DNA of 64,000 nucleotides from Eubacterium sp. OM08-24 (GTDB lineage Bacteria > Bacillota > Clostridia > Oscillospirales > Acutalibacteraceae), in assembly GCF_003438075.1 (NCBI RefSeq), contig NZ_QSTA01000003.1:165954-229953 (forward strand). The letters are read 5' to 3'. Positions within the stretch are counted from its first letter, which is position 1; every line of letters begins with the position of its first letter. Below, piece by piece: positions 63,614 to 64,000 of the stretch. Both the position numbers and the translations under genes were made by a program. Under the pieces are notes generated by a model. The model did no database searches and was not told where the DNA came from. It saw only the letters and a program-made list of their open reading frames with translations.

Positions 63614-64000
63614 CGAATCCGTGTCCGTGCGGATATTTTAATGACCCGTCAGGAAAATGCACCTGTACTCCGCAAAAGATACATAATTACCTTAATAAAA
63701 TCAGCGGCCCGCTGCTTGACCGTTTTGACATACATATAGAGGTATCGGCGGTGAAATTTGACGAGCTGAGGGATAAGGAGCAAACCGAACCGTCTGCCGA
63801 AATTAAAAAGCGAGTTGATAAGGCAAGGCAGATTCAATCCGAACGCTACAAAGGCACAAGCACAAGCTGCAACGCAAACATCAATGCCGACCAATTTGAA
63901 AAAGTGTGCGTTATTAATGACGAGGCAGAGCAAATGCTGAGAGGAGCGTTTGAAAGTATGGGAATGACCGCAAGAGCCTACGACCGAGTGCTAAAGGTTG
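63614..64000 (+). pseudogene. Second, 5'-truncated copy of yifB, open at the right edge
   Basis: From about 63614 the sequence matches 61193-61573 of yifB: NPCPCGYFNDPSGKCTCTPQ, SGPLLDRFDIHIEVSAVKFD, then through ARAYDRVLKV at the edge. The first about 125 nt differ at roughly 20 positions, mostly silent, while the rest is almost identical (about two differences). No start or Walker motifs are present. It is probably the displaced original 3' end of yifB after an element brought in a replacement. Confidence 0.85.

Noticed and set aside
63649..63933. Minus-strand frame over the second yifB copy (and its twin at 60816-61508)
   Set aside because: Antisense shadow of yifB; conserved only because the coding strand is.

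Overview
The window looks like a chromosomal segment of a low-GC, gut-type member of the Clostridia, most like the Oscillospiraceae/Ruminococcaceae. The reasons are the glgC-glgD pair typical of Firmicutes, the pyruvate formate-lyase pair, AGGAGG-type ribosome binding sites, many TTG/GTG starts, clean sigma-A promoters (TTGACA-17-TATAAT) and the sequence of the initiator tRNA. I cannot name a species from sequence alone.

Layout. Positions 1-4900 (minus strand) hold an accessory cluster of small membrane proteins and one immunity-like protein. It contains paralogous tails, a frameshifted gene and three copies of a palindrome. Positions 5255-11280 are a glycogen operon (branching-enzyme paralogue, glgC, glgD, glgA). 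Its first gene has lost the catalytic nucleophile, while an intact glgB lies at 47502. Positions 11583-14640 hold an S1-domain protein, rmuC and a helical hypothetical gene. Positions 15151-18852 (minus) are the glycolytic run pgk-tpiA-gpmI. Positions 19037-23457 hold trmL, a DNA glycosylase, a MATE pump behind a leader terminator, and a COG2509 flavoprotein behind a purine-riboswitch-like leader. Positions 23975-26969 are pflB-pflA. Positions 27446-36391 mix cell-envelope and housekeeping genes: a DUF5662 protein, an L,D-transpeptidase-like protein, a patatin, a GT-C glycosyltransferase, hisC, a binding protein fused to a peptidoglycan-binding domain, and a DUF815 ATPase. Positions 36565-37558 carry two solitary 5S rRNA genes, each with its own promoter and terminator. 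Positions 37880-40328 hold a lipoprotein pair and a Ser/Thr kinase divergent from a putative regulator. Positions 41102-46654 hold rsmD-coaD-coiled-coil, uvrC, ptsH and rimM-trmD, with a candidate type I toxin-antitoxin locus between uvrC and ptsH. Positions 46725-53280 hold a TetR regulator, glgB, metG and a DUF4230 protein with a 31-residue companion. Position 53652 starts an initiator tRNA-Met, followed by a decayed polyvalent (ADP-ribosyltransferase-type) gene from a mobile element. Positions 56821-59942 hold an SDR, an ATP-grasp protein, a zinc-ribbon protein and a sigma factor. From 60150 to the right edge there is yifB, a serine-recombinase tail, a cargo gene and a second partial copy of yifB, which suggests an integrative element that targeted yifB.

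The long gaps are not random. They share a modular dispersed repeat family; the main module is about 350 bp with three near-complete copies in both orientations. The observations I rate highest are the candidate type I toxin-antitoxin at 44598-44895, the purine-riboswitch leader with ON-type geometry, the catalytically dead GlgB paralogue, the dispersed intergenic repeats, the solitary twin 5S genes and the yifB duplication.
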